A stretch of 14,274 bases of DNA from Dehalococcoidia bacterium (GCA_030616265.1 JAUWXS010000007.1:1-14274), one strand, 5' to 3'. Shown: positions 5,796 to 13,471, counted from the first letter of the stretch. Notes: generated from the sequence alone by a model not told the origin. Numbers and translations: made by a program.

Positions 5796-7092
5796 ACCGC
5801 GACTGCTGCAGGCAATGATTGATGCCTTCAGCCTGCCCGATTTGAGGCGGAAGATTCTTATTACCGTTGGCATCCTGATAATCTTCCGTTTTGTGGCTCA
5901 TGTGCCTCTACCCGGGGTAGACCTTGAAGCCCTGCGCGAGCTGTTCGATCAAAATGCATTGCTGGGTATGCTCGATATGTTCAGCGGTGGTGCCATGAGG
6001 CGATTGAGCGTGGCGGCGATGGGGGTTTACCCCTATATCACGGCGTCCATTGTTATGACGCTGCTGGTGCCCATCATCCCCAAGCTGAGGGCTATCTCTC
6101 AGGAAGGGGAGTCGGGCCGAGACAGGATTAACCGTATTACCCACTGGCTGACCGTTCCCCTGGCCGGTCTTTCCGGATACGGGCAGCTGGTCTACCTCCA
6201 GCACGAGGGCGTTGTCGGCAGTGCTGCCATCCTGCCCATGATGGCGATGGTTATGTCGCTGATAGCTGGCACCATGTTCCTGGTCTGGCTGGGTGAACGT
6301 ATTACCGAACACGGTATTGGCAATGGTATATCCATAATTATTTTTGCCGGCATTGTCGCCGGCCTGCCGGAGATGATTAGTAGTGGTTTTCTGGCTAAGG
6401 AAAACTTTGGCGGCTTAGCCGTCTATGTTCTTATTGCTCTGGCCACTGCCGTGTTTATCGTCTATTTTATTGAAGCCCACCGCCGCGTGCCCGTCCAGTA
6501 TTCCCGCAGCGTGTTTCGCGGCGGCCGTATGTACCGGCAGGCAGGCTCAACCCATATCCCGCTGCGGGTAAACACCGCCGGCATGATACCCCTTATCTTT
6601 GCCATGTCGCTGGTCATCTTCCCCGGCGTGGTCGCCAACTACTTTGCCAGTCCGGTGGGGGCTGACCCTAACTTTGCCAACTTTATCGTCGACCTGTTTA
6701 ATCCCAATGCGGCGCTGCCTCTGGGCCTATTTTACTGGGGGCTGTATTTCCTGCTCACCGTTGGCTTTGCCTTCTTCTACACCATGGTCATTTTTGAGCA
6801 GCAGGATTTGCCAGGCACACTGCAGCGGCAGGGAGGGTTTATCCCCGGGATTAGACCAGGACCGCATACCAAGGAATATCTGGATGGGGTGATAAAGCGT
6901 ATCACCTGGGCCGGGGCTCTGTTCCTGGCGATGGTGGCGGTGACGCCCTTTATCGCCCGGGAGGTTACCGACGTTCAGGTAATCCAGTTATCCAGCATGG
7001 GTATGCTTATCGTGGTCGGCGTGGTTCTGGATACCATGAAGCAGATGGAGGCGCAACTGGTAATGCGGCGCTATGAGGGCTTCATTAAATAG
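5776..7092 (+). CDS. secY: Protein translocase subunit SecY
   Basis: SecY is the channel of the Sec translocon in the cytoplasmic membrane, working with SecE, SecG and SecA. The 438-residue product shows about ten hydrophobic segments. TM1 is near residues 27-45, the plug and TM2 region near 60-100, and TM7 near 265-290; TM8 covers about 315-340 and TM9-TM10 about 370-418. Recognisable motifs include GVYPYITASIVM, GNGISIIIFAGIVAG, the cytosolic RRVPVQYSR loop, PGIRPGPHT before TM9 and the C-terminal RRYEGFIK. GTG 5776 is chosen because GGAGGA (5762-5767) sits eight bases upstream; ATG 5815 would remove 13 residues. The gene overlaps rplO by 20 bases, the usual SecY place in the spc cluster. 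Confidence 0.98.
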   Translation: MAQKQSRPRLLQAMIDAFSLPDLRRKILITVGILIIFRFVAHVPLPGVDLEALRELFDQNALLGMLDMFSGGAMRRLSVAAMGVYPYITASIVMTLLVPIIPKLRAISQEGESGRDRINRITHWLTVPLAGLSGYGQLVYLQHEGVVGSAAILPMMAMVMSLIAGTMFLVWLGERITEHGIGNGISIIIFAGIVAGLPEMISSGFLAKENFGGLAVYVLIALATAVFIVYFIEAHRRVPVQYSRSVFRGGRMYRQAGSTHIPLRVNTAGMIPLIFAMSLVIFPGVVANYFASPVGADPNFANFIVDLFNPNAALPLGLFYWGLYFLLTVGFAFFYTMVIFEQQDLPGTLQRQGGFIPGIRPGPHTKEYLDGVIKRITWAGALFLAMVAVTPFIAREVTDVQVIQLSSMGMLIVVGVVLDTMKQMEAQLVMRRYEGFIK

Positions 7093-7100
7093 GGATAAAG

Positions 7101-7754
7101 GTGTATATTATATTTCTGGGTGCTCCCGGAGCCGGCAAGGGAACACAGGCCGCCAGTGTGGCTCGGAAATTGGGCCTGGTTCACATCGCCTCTGGCGACC
7201 TGTTCCGGCAGGCGCTGGAGCAGGGGAAAGAGCTGGGACTGAAGGCTAAGTCTTATATGGAAAAGGGGGTGCTGGTTCCCGACCAGATAACGATAGATAT
7301 GGTTCTGGAGCGCATTTCAGCTCCGGATAGCGGGGGAGGGGCAATCCTTGACGGCTTTCCCCGCAATCTGAAGCAGGCAGAAGCTCTGGATGAAGCCTTA
7401 GCCCAGCAGGGTAAAGCGATAGATAAGGTGGTGTATATTAAGGTATCGGAAGAGGAACTGTTAAAACGGCTGAGCGGACGTCGGGTCTGCCGACAGTGCC
7501 AGACGCCGTGCCATGTCAGCGATTCCCCTCCCCGGGTGGAGGGGAGGTGCGATAAGTGCGGCGGCGAGCTCTACCAGCGCCCCGACGATACCGAGGAAAG
7601 CATCAAGAGGCGGCTGGAGGTCTACTCGAGTGAGACCGCTCCCCTGGTCGATTATTACGGTCGGGTGGGCAAGCTGGTGGAGATAGACGGGGAGGGGGGT
7701 GTGGATAAGGTGGAGAGAAGAATAGTTGCCGCCCTTGGTGGAGAACGTTTATAG
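7101..7754 (+). CDS. adk: Adenylate kinase, zinc-LID form
   Basis: Adenylate kinase converts ATP plus AMP to two ADP in the cytosol and balances the adenylate pool. The 217-residue product opens with the P-loop GAPGAGKGT (residues 7-15), then the AMP-binding SGDLFR and GFPRNLKQA motifs. The LID domain holds four cysteines, C130, C133, C150 and C153, as in the zinc-bearing long form found in many Gram-positive and related bacteria. The GTG start at 7101 leaves the usual short strand before the P-loop. It lies eight bases after secY and four before map, an arrangement common to many bacteria. Confidence 0.98.
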   Translation: MYIIFLGAPGAGKGTQAASVARKLGLVHIASGDLFRQALEQGKELGLKAKSYMEKGVLVPDQITIDMVLERISAPDSGGGAILDGFPRNLKQAEALDEALAQQGKAIDKVVYIKVSEEELLKRLSGRRVCRQCQTPCHVSDSPPRVEGRCDKCGGELYQRPDDTEESIKRRLEVYSSETAPLVDYYGRVGKLVEIDGEGGVDKVERRIVAALGGERL

Positions 7755-7758
7755 TTAG

Positions 7759-8523
7759 ATGAGCATAATTATAAAATCGGAGCGAGAGATTGCTCTTATG
7801 CGTCAGGCAGGGAGGATTGTGGCCGTTGTGCTGGATATCTTGAGCCGAGAGGTGAAACCGGGCATGAGAACTAAGGAGCTGGACGTCATTGCCGCCGGGG
7901 AGGTGGAGAAGCTGGGGGCTAAACCCTCGTTTAAGGGCTATCGCGGCTTTCCAGCTAATCTCTGCGTCTCGGTCAATGACGAGGTGGTGCACGGCATACC
8001 CGGCGAGCGAATTTTGCAAGAAGGTGATATAGTATCCCTAGACCTGGGAGCGATGTATATGGGCTTTCACGGCGACGGCGCCGTTACTGTAGGCGTGGGG
8101 GAAATAGACTTGAAGGCTAAAGAGCTTATGGAGACTACTGAAGGTGCCCTGAAAGCGGGTATCGCCGCCGCCCATTCCGGGGCTAGATTGGGCGATATTT
8201 CGGCGGCTATTCAGGGCTATGCCGAGGGGAAGGGTTATTCGGTGGTGCGTGAGTATACCGGGCATGGTATCGGGCGTGAGATGCATGAGGAGCCGCAGAT
8301 ACCGAACTTTGGTCCGGCGGGGACGGGGCCGGTGTTAGAGAAGGGCATGGCCCTTGCCCTGGAGCCGATGGTGAATGCGGGCGGCTGGCGCACCCGGGTC
8401 GGCGACGACCACTGGACGGTGCTGACCGCTGATGGCAGCCTTTCCGCCCACTTTGAACATACCATTGCCATTGCTGGCGAGGAAGCCGAGGTGCTTACCG
8501 CCAGAGAAGGAGTTTATGCCTAA
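7759..8523 (+). CDS. map: Methionine aminopeptidase, type I
   Basis: This dimetal hydrolase removes the initiator methionine from nascent proteins after deformylation. The 254-residue product fits type Ia. The metal ligands are all visible: D95 (SLDLGA), D106 (FHGDGAV), H169 (TGHGIG), E202 (LEPM) and E233 (HFEHTI). The substrate-contacting histidine is H78 (VVHGIP). There is no type II insertion and no N-terminal zinc finger. Start ATG 7759 lies four bases after adk. The last eight bases overlap infA, linking N-terminal processing with initiation factor expression. Confidence 0.98.
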   Translation: MSIIIKSEREIALMRQAGRIVAVVLDILSREVKPGMRTKELDVIAAGEVEKLGAKPSFKGYRGFPANLCVSVNDEVVHGIPGERILQEGDIVSLDLGAMYMGFHGDGAVTVGVGEIDLKAKELMETTEGALKAGIAAAHSGARLGDISAAIQGYAEGKGYSVVREYTGHGIGREMHEEPQIPNFGPAGTGPVLEKGMALALEPMVNAGGWRTRVGDDHWTVLTADGSLSAHFEHTIAIAGEEAEVLTAREGVYA

Positions 8524-8734
8524 GAAGGAGGCTATTGAGGTCGAAGGGACGGTAGTCGAGCCCTTACCTAACGCTATGTTTCGGGTCGAGCTGCCCGACG
8601 GCCATAAAGTGCTGGCCCACATCTCGGGCAAAATAAGATTGCATTATATCAGGATCCTGCCCGGGGACAAGGTCCTAGTCGAGCTTTCCCCTTATGACCT
8701 GAACCGTGGCCGGATTACCTATCGGTTTAAGTAG
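8516..8734 (+). CDS. infA: Translation initiation factor IF-1
   Basis: IF-1 binds the 30S A site and helps IF-2 and IF-3 during initiation. From ATG 8516 the product is 72 residues, the standard length, and is a single OB fold: EAIEVEGTVVEPLPNAMFRV, then GHKVLAHISGKIRLHYIRI, LPGDKVLVELSPYDL and RGRITYRFK. AAGGAG at 8507-8512 supplies a ribosome binding site three bases before the ATG. An in-frame extension back to TTG 8432 would add 28 residues unlike the family and is not used. It overlaps the end of map by eight bases. Confidence 0.98.
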   Translation: MPKKEAIEVEGTVVEPLPNAMFRVELPDGHKVLAHISGKIRLHYIRILPGDKVLVELSPYDLNRGRITYRFK

Positions 8735-8749
8735 TACGGGAGACTAGTT

Positions 8750-8863
8750 ATGAAAGTAAGAGCATCAGTTAAAGTTATATGTGACAAGTGCAAGATAGTG
8801 AAGCGGCGTGGGGTGGTCAGGGTCATCTGTTCCAACCCCAAACATAAGCAGAGGCAGGGATAA
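8750..8863 (+). CDS. rpmJ: 50S ribosomal protein L36, zinc-binding type
   Basis: L36 is the smallest 50S protein and stabilises 23S rRNA near the factor-binding region. The reading from ATG 8750 gives 37 residues: MKVRASVKVICDKCKIVKRR then GVVRVICSNPKHKQRQG. The zinc ligands C11, C14, C27 and H32 identify the C+ form, and the length is exactly that of the family. It lies 15 bases after infA and 27 before rpsM, the canonical infA-rpmJ-rpsM order. Confidence 0.97.
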   Translation: MKVRASVKVICDKCKIVKRRGVVRVICSNPKHKQRQG

Positions 8864-8890
8864 CCACCCTTGAAGCGAGGAGGCGTGTAG

Positions 8891-9280
8891 ATGGCGCGTA
8901 TAGCTGGAGTAGATATACCTAAAAACAAGCAGGTCTTGTTCTCGTTGCAGTATATCTATGGCATTGGTTCTTCTTTAAGCCATAAGATTCTGGCCCAGGC
9001 CAAGGTTGACCCTTATACTAAGGTGAGCGACCTGGCGGAAGAAGAGGTCAATCGTCTGCGCGAGATTATTGACAAGGAGCATAATGTTGAGGGGGAGCTG
9101 AGGAAAGAGGTTGACCTCAATATCAAGCGCCTCATTGAGATTGGCAGCTACCGGGGTGCGCGGCACCGCCACGGCCTGCCGGTGAGGGGGCAGCGCACCC
9201 GCACCAATGCCCGTGCCAAGCGCGGTTCCCGCAAGACGGTAGCTGGCAGGGGACAGCATCGAGGCATGACCAAGAAGTAA
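8891..9280 (+). CDS. rpsM: 30S ribosomal protein S13
   Basis: S13 sits at the top of the 30S head, makes bridges to the 50S and contacts P-site tRNA through its basic tail. The 129-residue product begins MARIAGVDIPKNKQVLFSLQ, followed by the helix-hairpin-helix motif YIYGIGSSLSHKIL. It ends in the conserved RGQRTRTNARAKRGSRKTVA segment with an extra basic tail. A strong GAGGAGG (8877-8883) lies seven bases before ATG 8891. It is the first gene of the alpha-type cluster here. Confidence 0.98.
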   Translation: MARIAGVDIPKNKQVLFSLQYIYGIGSSLSHKILAQAKVDPYTKVSDLAEEEVNRLREIIDKEHNVEGELRKEVDLNIKRLIEIGSYRGARHRHGLPVRGQRTRTNARAKRGSRKTVAGRGQHRGMTKK

Positions 9281-9281
9281 T

Positions 9282-9303
9282 CCGGTTATAACCCGGTTAT
9301 AAT
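9282..9303 (+). repeat. Tandem 11-bp repeat containing a 10-bp palindrome, between rpsM and rpsK
   Basis: In the 38-base gap after rpsM, the sequence CCGGTTATAA is followed at once by CCCGGTTATAAT. GGTTATAACC at 9284-9293 is a perfect palindrome. The second copy contains TATAAT (9298-9303), but I see no good -35 hexamer about 17 bases upstream. This could be a protein-binding site, a weak promoter element or chance; nothing in the sequence decides it. Confidence 0.6.
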
Positions 9304-9318
9304 CAAGGGAGAGGTAGA

Positions 9319-9711
9319 ATGGCACAGAAGAAGCGAGCTAAATCAAGAAGGCGGGAACGTAAGTCCATCCCGGTAGGGAGGGCTTATATCCAGTCCACCT
9401 TTAATAATACCATCGTCACCCTTACCGACCCCCAGGGGAATGTTATCGCCTGGGGAAGCTCGGGCTCCGCCCGCTTTAAGGGTTCACGCAAAGGCACGCC
9501 CTATGCAGCGCAGCTGGCCGCCCGTGATGCGGTACGCAAGGGCATGGAGCACGGTCTGCGCCAGGTGGAGGTCTACGTTAAGGGGCCAGGCAGCGGGCGT
9601 GAGGCGGCGATTCGTTCCCTCCAGGCTTCGGGGCTTACCATAACCAGTATCAGGGATGTAACGCCGATTCCCCATAACGGCTGTCGGCCGCGTAAGAGGA
9701 GGCGGGTGTAG
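9319..9711 (+). CDS. rpsK: 30S ribosomal protein S11
   Basis: S11 lies on the 30S platform and lines the mRNA exit region with S7 and S18. The 130-residue product shows GRAYIQSTFNNTIVTLTDPQ, then GSARFKGSRKGTPYAAQLAA, EVYVKGPGSGREAAIRSLQ and the C-terminal signature ITSIRDVTPIPHNGCRPRKR. A purine-rich ribosome binding site (GGGAGAGGT) precedes ATG 9319. The length is typical, and rpsD follows three bases after the stop. Confidence 0.98.
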   Translation: MAQKKRAKSRRRERKSIPVGRAYIQSTFNNTIVTLTDPQGNVIAWGSSGSARFKGSRKGTPYAAQLAARDAVRKGMEHGLRQVEVYVKGPGSGREAAIRSLQASGLTITSIRDVTPIPHNGCRPRKRRRV

Positions 9712-9714
9712 AAG

Positions 9715-10341
9715 ATGGCAAGATACGCATCAGCGGTTTGTCGCTTATGTCGGCGCAGTGGCGAGAAATTAATGCTTAAAGGCGGTCGCTGCTTTACCCC
9801 CAAGTGCGCCCTAGATAGGCGGGCCAAGCCCCCGGGGCCTCAGCCCCTGCGGCGGCGGCGGCTCTCTGACCGGGGGCAGCAGCTTCGGGAGAAGCAGAAA
9901 GCCCGCTATAGCTATGGAATCTTAGAAAGGCAGTTCCGCCGCCTTTTCGGGGAGGCGGAGAGGCAGATAGGCATCACCGGCGAAAACCTGCTGGTGCTGC
10001 TGGAGAGACGGCTGGATAATGTCGTCTATCGTCTGGGCTTCGCCGATTCCCGCGCCCAGGCCCGTCAGCTGGTTCAGCACGGGCATATTATGATTAACGG
10101 GCGCAAAAACGATATACCCTCCTGCCTAGTCAAAGAAGGCGATGTCATCGGCTGGAAGGAGAGGAGCCTAAAGAGCGGCTATTACCAGCAAATGGCGGCA
10201 AGTATTGATAGCAAGGTCATCCCCAGCTGGTTGAGCCTTGATGGGGACAAGCTGGTAGGCCGGGTTTTATCTATGCCTACGCCTGAGGACATCGAGGCTA
10301 AATTCCAGGGGCAGAGTATAGTTGAGTTCTATTCACGGTAA
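9715..10341 (+). CDS. rpsD: 30S ribosomal protein S4, zinc-binding form
   Basis: S4 nucleates assembly of the 16S 5' domain and lines the mRNA entry with S3 and S5. The 208-residue product begins MARYASAVCRLCRR. C9, C12, C26 and C31 form the N-terminal zinc site of C+ S4 proteins, as in Thermus. The S4 RNA-binding domain is at about residues 98-136 (RLDNVVYRLGFADSRAQARQ, then HGHIMINGRKNDIPS). The family ending VEFYSR is present. In enterics S4 represses the alpha operon through a pseudoknot; I cannot confirm one here. Confidence 0.98.
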   Translation: MARYASAVCRLCRRSGEKLMLKGGRCFTPKCALDRRAKPPGPQPLRRRRLSDRGQQLREKQKARYSYGILERQFRRLFGEAERQIGITGENLLVLLERRLDNVVYRLGFADSRAQARQLVQHGHIMINGRKNDIPSCLVKEGDVIGWKERSLKSGYYQQMAASIDSKVIPSWLSLDGDKLVGRVLSMPTPEDIEAKFQGQSIVEFYSR

Positions 10342-10352
10342 GTCAAATCATA

Positions 10353-10359
10353 GGGAGGT
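10353..10359 (+). promoter_or_regulatory. Ribosome binding site that sets the rpoA TTG start
   Basis: GGGAGGT lies six bases before TTG 10366. No ATG or GTG is available at this distance, and the first in-frame ATG is eight codons further on. This supports the rare TTG codon as the real start of rpoA. Confidence 0.8.
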
Positions 10360-10365
10360 AGCGTC

Positions 10366-11328
10366 TTGTCTCGTCTGGCAATAGCTAATATGGAGTGTGT
10401 GGACAGCCAGGATAACTTCGGCCATTTCCACATCGAGCCGTTGGAAAAGGGCTTCGGTGTTACCCTGGGCAATGCCCTGCGGCGGGTGCTCCTGGGTTAC
10501 CTTCCCGGAGCGGCGGTGACCAGGGTTAAGATTGAGGGAATTCAGCATGAATTCTCCCCCATCCCCTTTGTCAAGGAAGACGTCACCGAGTTTCTGCTCA
10601 ATATTAAGGCGCTCCGCTTAAAGTCCCTTTCCGAGCAGCCGGGCAAGTTAGTACTGGAGGTGGAAGGGGAGGGGCGGGTTACCGCCGCTGACATTGCCGC
10701 CTCTACCGACTTTGAGATTGCCAACCCCGAGCTTTATCTGGCAACCCTGGATTCGCCCGAAGCCAAGCTCTATGTAGAGCTTGATGTTGAGCTGGGCGAG
10801 GGCTATCGGGAGGCTGAGTCCGGTGACAACCTGCCGGTGGGGGCGATTCCGGTGGACGCCGTCTTTACCCCGGTACGCAAGGTCAACTTTAATGTTGAAC
10901 CCGTCCATGTTAGTCGGGAGATGCGGCGGGAGCGGCTGGACCTGGAGGTGTGGACCGATGGCACCATATCACCGGTGGATGCCATCAGCCATAGCGCCGA
11001 AATTCTGGTCGAGCAGCTATCGCCATTTATTGACTACGCCAAGATTTCCCGCCTGGAGGAGGAGAAGGAATTAATTCGCGCCTCCATCAGCGAGGAAAAA
11101 TACGATATGCCGGTAGAGCAGCTTGACCTTTCCGTGCGCACCATGAACTGCCTGAGGCGCGGCGGCATCGCCACCGTAGGCGAGCTGATAAGCCGAGGCG
11201 AGAGGGGACTGCTTGCCCTGCATAATTTCGGGCAGAAGTCCAGGCAGGAGGTAGAGGAACGCCTGGCGTCACTGGAGCTGTCTCTGGTTCCCACGGTTGA
11301 AGAGGGCGAGAGTGAGGAGGGGGAATAA
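10366..11328 (+). CDS. rpoA: DNA-directed RNA polymerase alpha subunit
   Basis: Alpha dimerises to nucleate RNA polymerase assembly, and its C-terminal domain reads UP elements and activators. The 320-residue product has the N-terminal assembly domain at about residues 1-230, with HFHIEPLEKGFGVTLGNALRR and the VTRVKIEGIQHEFSPI segment. A flexible acidic linker follows, then the C-terminal domain at about 248-308. R258 and N261 (SVRTMNCL) match the DNA-contacting R265 and N268 of E. coli, so UP-element binding is probably retained. It starts with TTG 10366, supported by GGGAGGT six bases upstream. The product ends in a short Glu-rich tail. rplQ follows five bases later, as in the alpha operon elsewhere. 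Confidence 0.98.
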   Translation: MSRLAIANMECVDSQDNFGHFHIEPLEKGFGVTLGNALRRVLLGYLPGAAVTRVKIEGIQHEFSPIPFVKEDVTEFLLNIKALRLKSLSEQPGKLVLEVEGEGRVTAADIAASTDFEIANPELYLATLDSPEAKLYVELDVELGEGYREAESGDNLPVGAIPVDAVFTPVRKVNFNVEPVHVSREMRRERLDLEVWTDGTISPVDAISHSAEILVEQLSPFIDYAKISRLEEEKELIRASISEEKYDMPVEQLDLSVRTMNCLRRGGIATVGELISRGERGLLALHNFGQKSRQEVEERLASLELSLVPTVEEGESEEGE

Positions 11329-11333
11329 GCGAT

Positions 11334-11687
11334 ATGAGGCATAAGGTAGCTGGTAGGAAACTGGGTCGGTCTTCAGCCCACCGCAAGGCGCTCTTTCGCA
11401 ACCTGGTAACCGACCTTTTAAACCATGAGAAGATTACCACCACCGAGGCTAAGGCCAAGGAAGTGCGCGGCTTGGCGGAGCGGATGATTACCCTGGGTAA
11501 GCAGGGGGGGCTCCACTCCCGCCGTCAGGCACTCTCCTTTATCCTGGATGAGAAGGTGGCGGATAAGGTATTTGTTGAGCTTGCCCCGAGGTATGCCGAG
11601 CGCCCTGGCGGATATACCCGTATCACCAAACTGGGTCCCCGGTTGGGCGATGGGGCGCCGATGGTGCAGCTCGAGCTGGTCCAGTGA
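11334..11687 (+). CDS. rplQ: 50S ribosomal protein L17
   Basis: L17 lies around the solvent side of the exit tunnel. The 117-residue product begins MRHKVAGRKLGRSSAHRKAL, followed by LFRNLVTDLLNHEKITTTEA and KAKEVRGLAERMITLGKQG. It ends with the GGYTRITKLGPRLGDGAPM segment and a terminal VQLELV strand. These are the standard L17 motifs at standard length. The ATG is five bases after rpoA. Confidence 0.98.
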   Translation: MRHKVAGRKLGRSSAHRKALFRNLVTDLLNHEKITTTEAKAKEVRGLAERMITLGKQGGLHSRRQALSFILDEKVADKVFVELAPRYAERPGGYTRITKLGPRLGDGAPMVQLELVQ

Positions 11688-11692
11688 GGAGG
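11687..11692 (+). promoter_or_regulatory. Ribosome binding site that sets the truA TTG start
   Basis: A full AGGAGG lies nine bases before TTG 11702, just at the end of rplQ. The competing GTG 11684 lies upstream of this site and would not be served by it. The site is therefore evidence for TTG 11702 as the start of truA. Confidence 0.75.
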
Positions 11693-11701
11693 GTTTTAAG
11701 C

Positions 11702-12481
11702 TTGGCCGAGACCACCAAGATTTTATTAGTTATGGAATATGACGGCAGCCGCTACCACGGCTTTCAGTGGCAGGACGGCCCGCCCTCTATTCAGGGCGAG
11801 GTGGAGAAAGCCCTGACTAAGCTTACCGGAGAGAAGCGGCGGGTAATGAGTGCCAGCCGAACCGATGCCGGCGTTCACGCTAAAGGGCAGGTGGTCAGCT
11901 TCAGGACGGGCTCGGCCCTTTCCACCCATAGCTTTGTCGGCGGGCTGAATTACTATCTGCCAGCCGATATTGCCGTCAAGGCGGCTTACAGGGTAGACGA
12001 AAACTTTAATGTCAGGCGGGAGGCGGTTAGCCGGGAATACAGCTACTATATCCTGAACAGCCCCACCCGCTCCCCGATAAGGGAGGGCTTTGCCTACCTG
12101 GTGACGGGCCCGCTGGATATTGAAGCCATGAACCAGGCCTGCCAGGCCCTTGTCGGCGAGCACGACTTTGCCTCGTTTGCCGGCCGTAATGGGGCTGCCG
12201 TTAAGAGCATGGTCAGGCGCGTCTTCCGTGCCGAGGTGGCCCGAGACGGAGAGTTGGTCATCTTCAACATAGCGGCTAACTCCTTCCTGCTCCACCAGGT
12301 GCGCAATACGGTGGGGGCGCTAATCAGAGTCGGGTTGGGCAAGATGACCCTCGATGAATTTCATAGTATACTTGAGGCCAGAGAGCCGGCGCTGGCGGGA
12401 CCGACCGCCCCGGCTTGTGGCTTGTGTCTTGACCGGGTAAATTACCCCGGTCCTTTGGAGAATGGTGATGAAAACCTATAG
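11702..12481 (+). CDS. truA: tRNA pseudouridine synthase A (positions 38-40)
   Basis: TruA isomerises uridines 38, 39 and 40 in the anticodon arm of many tRNAs. From TTG 11702 the product has 259 residues, close to the family norm. It shows LLVMEYDGSRYHGFQWQ, the catalytic aspartate D55 in the signature SRTDAGVHAKGQV, the REYSYYILNS strand, the LVGEHDFASFAG motif and NSFLLHQVRNTVGALIRVG near the end. An alternative GTG 11684 would add six residues, but AGGAGG at 11687-11692 is correctly spaced only for TTG 11702. The gene links the alpha cluster to rplM-rpsI, and its last 14 bases overlap rplM. Confidence 0.96.
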   Translation: MAETTKILLVMEYDGSRYHGFQWQDGPPSIQGEVEKALTKLTGEKRRVMSASRTDAGVHAKGQVVSFRTGSALSTHSFVGGLNYYLPADIAVKAAYRVDENFNVRREAVSREYSYYILNSPTRSPIREGFAYLVTGPLDIEAMNQACQALVGEHDFASFAGRNGAAVKSMVRRVFRAEVARDGELVIFNIAANSFLLHQVRNTVGALIRVGLGKMTLDEFHSILEAREPALAGPTAPACGLCLDRVNYPGPLENGDENL

Positions 12482-12899
12482 CACCAAGGCTTCTGATATT
12501 GAGCGCCAGTGGCATGTGATTGATGCCTCGGAAAAGATCCTGGGCAAACTAGCCACCGAGGCCGCCCAGTTGCTTATGGGCAAGCATAAGCCAATATTCA
12601 GCCGCCATCTGGATACCGGCGATTTTGTCGTCATTATCAATGCCAAGAAAGTCCGCTTTACCGGCAAGAAGGCGGAGCAGAAGCTCGATTATAGGCATTC
12701 AGGATACCCCGGGGGGCTTAAAAGCATCAATCTGGGGAGATTGATGGAGACCAATCCTACCCGGGTGATTGAACATGCGGTCAAGGGCATGCTGCCCCAC
12801 AATCGTCTGGGGGCTCAAATGCTGAAAAAACTCAGGGTCTATGCCGGTGAGGCCCATCCTCACCTGGCTCAGACCGGGGCTAGCTCAAAGGGGGTTTAG
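12468..12899 (+). CDS. rplM: 50S ribosomal protein L13
   Basis: L13 is an early assembly protein of the 50S subunit. From ATG 12468 the product is 143 residues, close to the E. coli length of 142. It contains RQWHVIDASEKILGKLATEA, then GDFVVIINAKKVRFTGKKAE, the YRHSGYPGGLKSI motif and the AVKGMLPHNRLGAQMLKKL signature. An in-frame ATG at 12462 adds two residues but leaves only one base after TTGGAG (12455-12460); ATG 12468 is seven bases away and preferred. It overlaps truA by 14 bases. Confidence 0.97.
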   Translation: MKTYSTKASDIERQWHVIDASEKILGKLATEAAQLLMGKHKPIFSRHLDTGDFVVIINAKKVRFTGKKAEQKLDYRHSGYPGGLKSINLGRLMETNPTRVIEHAVKGMLPHNRLGAQMLKKLRVYAGEAHPHLAQTGASSKGV

Positions 12900-12902
12900 A
12901 GA

Positions 12903-13307
12903 GTGGTTCAAACCGAGAAGCAGACCTATTTTTACGGAACGGGACGACGCAAGACGTCTATAGCCCGCGTCAGGCTGGTGCCGGGCACCGGTGAAATTAT
13001 CATCAACGGTATCCCCTATGAGCAGCTGTTTATTCGCCCCGAGCACCGCCGGATAATAGTGCAGCCACTGCTGGTTACCGAGAGCCTGGGCAAGTATAAT
13101 ACCGTGGTTAAGGTGGTGGGGGGTGGCATAACCGGGCAGAGCGGCGCCATCTCTCATGGTATTGCCCGCGCTCTGGTGAAGGCTGACGAGAGCCTTAAGC
13201 CGGCACTGCGCCAGAACGGGCTACTCACCAGAGACTCCCGGGTCAAAGAGAGGAAAAAGCCCGGGCTCAAGCGGGCGCGCAAGGCACCTCAATACACCAA
13301 GCGCTAA
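12903..13307 (+). CDS. rpsI: 30S ribosomal protein S9
   Basis: S9 lies in the 30S head, and its C-terminal tail reaches the P-site tRNA anticodon. The 134-residue product begins with a short lead and FYGTGRRKTSIARVRLVPGT, then VVKVVGGGITGQSGAISHGI and RDSRVKERKKPGLKRARKAP. It ends QYTKR, keeping the terminal Lys-Arg that contacts tRNA. GTG 12903 follows AAAGGGGG (12887-12894) by eight bases. rplM-rpsI is a conserved pair. No convincing terminator follows before the tRNA promoter at 13330. Confidence 0.98.
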   Translation: MVQTEKQTYFYGTGRRKTSIARVRLVPGTGEIIINGIPYEQLFIRPEHRRIIVQPLLVTESLGKYNTVVKVVGGGITGQSGAISHGIARALVKADESLKPALRQNGLLTRDSRVKERKKPGLKRARKAPQYTKR

Positions 13308-13329
13308 AACCAACCCCCACGCAATTCTC

Positions 13330-13358
13330 TTGACGCCTCAGGGTACGGCGGGTATAAT
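13330..13358 (+). promoter_or_regulatory. Sigma70-type promoter for the tRNA cluster
   Basis: TTGACG (13330-13335) and TATAAT (13353-13358) are separated by exactly 17 bases. Initiation would be expected at about 13364-13367, giving a leader of around ten bases before tRNA-Leu at 13375. This is the closest match to a consensus promoter that I noticed in the window, and its placement directly before a stable-RNA cluster supports it. Confidence 0.85.
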
Positions 13359-13374
13359 CCCTTTGTGTCTTGAT

Positions 13375-13460
13375 GCCGAAGTGGCGGAATGGCAGACGCG
13401 CTACGTTCAGGGCGTAGTGTCCGCAAGGGCGTGGGAGTTCAAATCTCCCCTTCGGCACCA
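13375..13460 (+). tRNA. tRNA-Leu, anticodon CAG
   Basis: The 86-base cloverleaf has acceptor stem GCCGAAG/CTTCGGC and an anticodon stem CTACG/CGTAG. The loop TTCAGGG places anticodon CAG at 13408-13410. A long variable arm (class II, as expected for Leu) is followed by T stem GGGAG/CTCCC around TTCAAAT. Discriminator A and CCA are encoded. It decodes CUG, a codon that appears often in the genes of this window. Confidence 0.96.
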
Positions 13461-13471
13461 TTTTCACTGGG

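Noticed and set aside
6599..6892. Plus-strand 97-codon frame inside secY
   Set aside because: It lies wholly within secY in another frame, and the SecY frame is fully conserved across this part.
8432..8515. Longer IF-1 start at TTG 8432
   Set aside because: The added 28 residues overlap map and do not resemble IF-1. ATG 8516 gives the standard 72 residues.
9298..9303. TATAAT between rpsM and rpsK as a definite internal promoter
   Set aside because: No recognisable -35 hexamer lies at suitable spacing, so it was kept only as part of the repeat observation.
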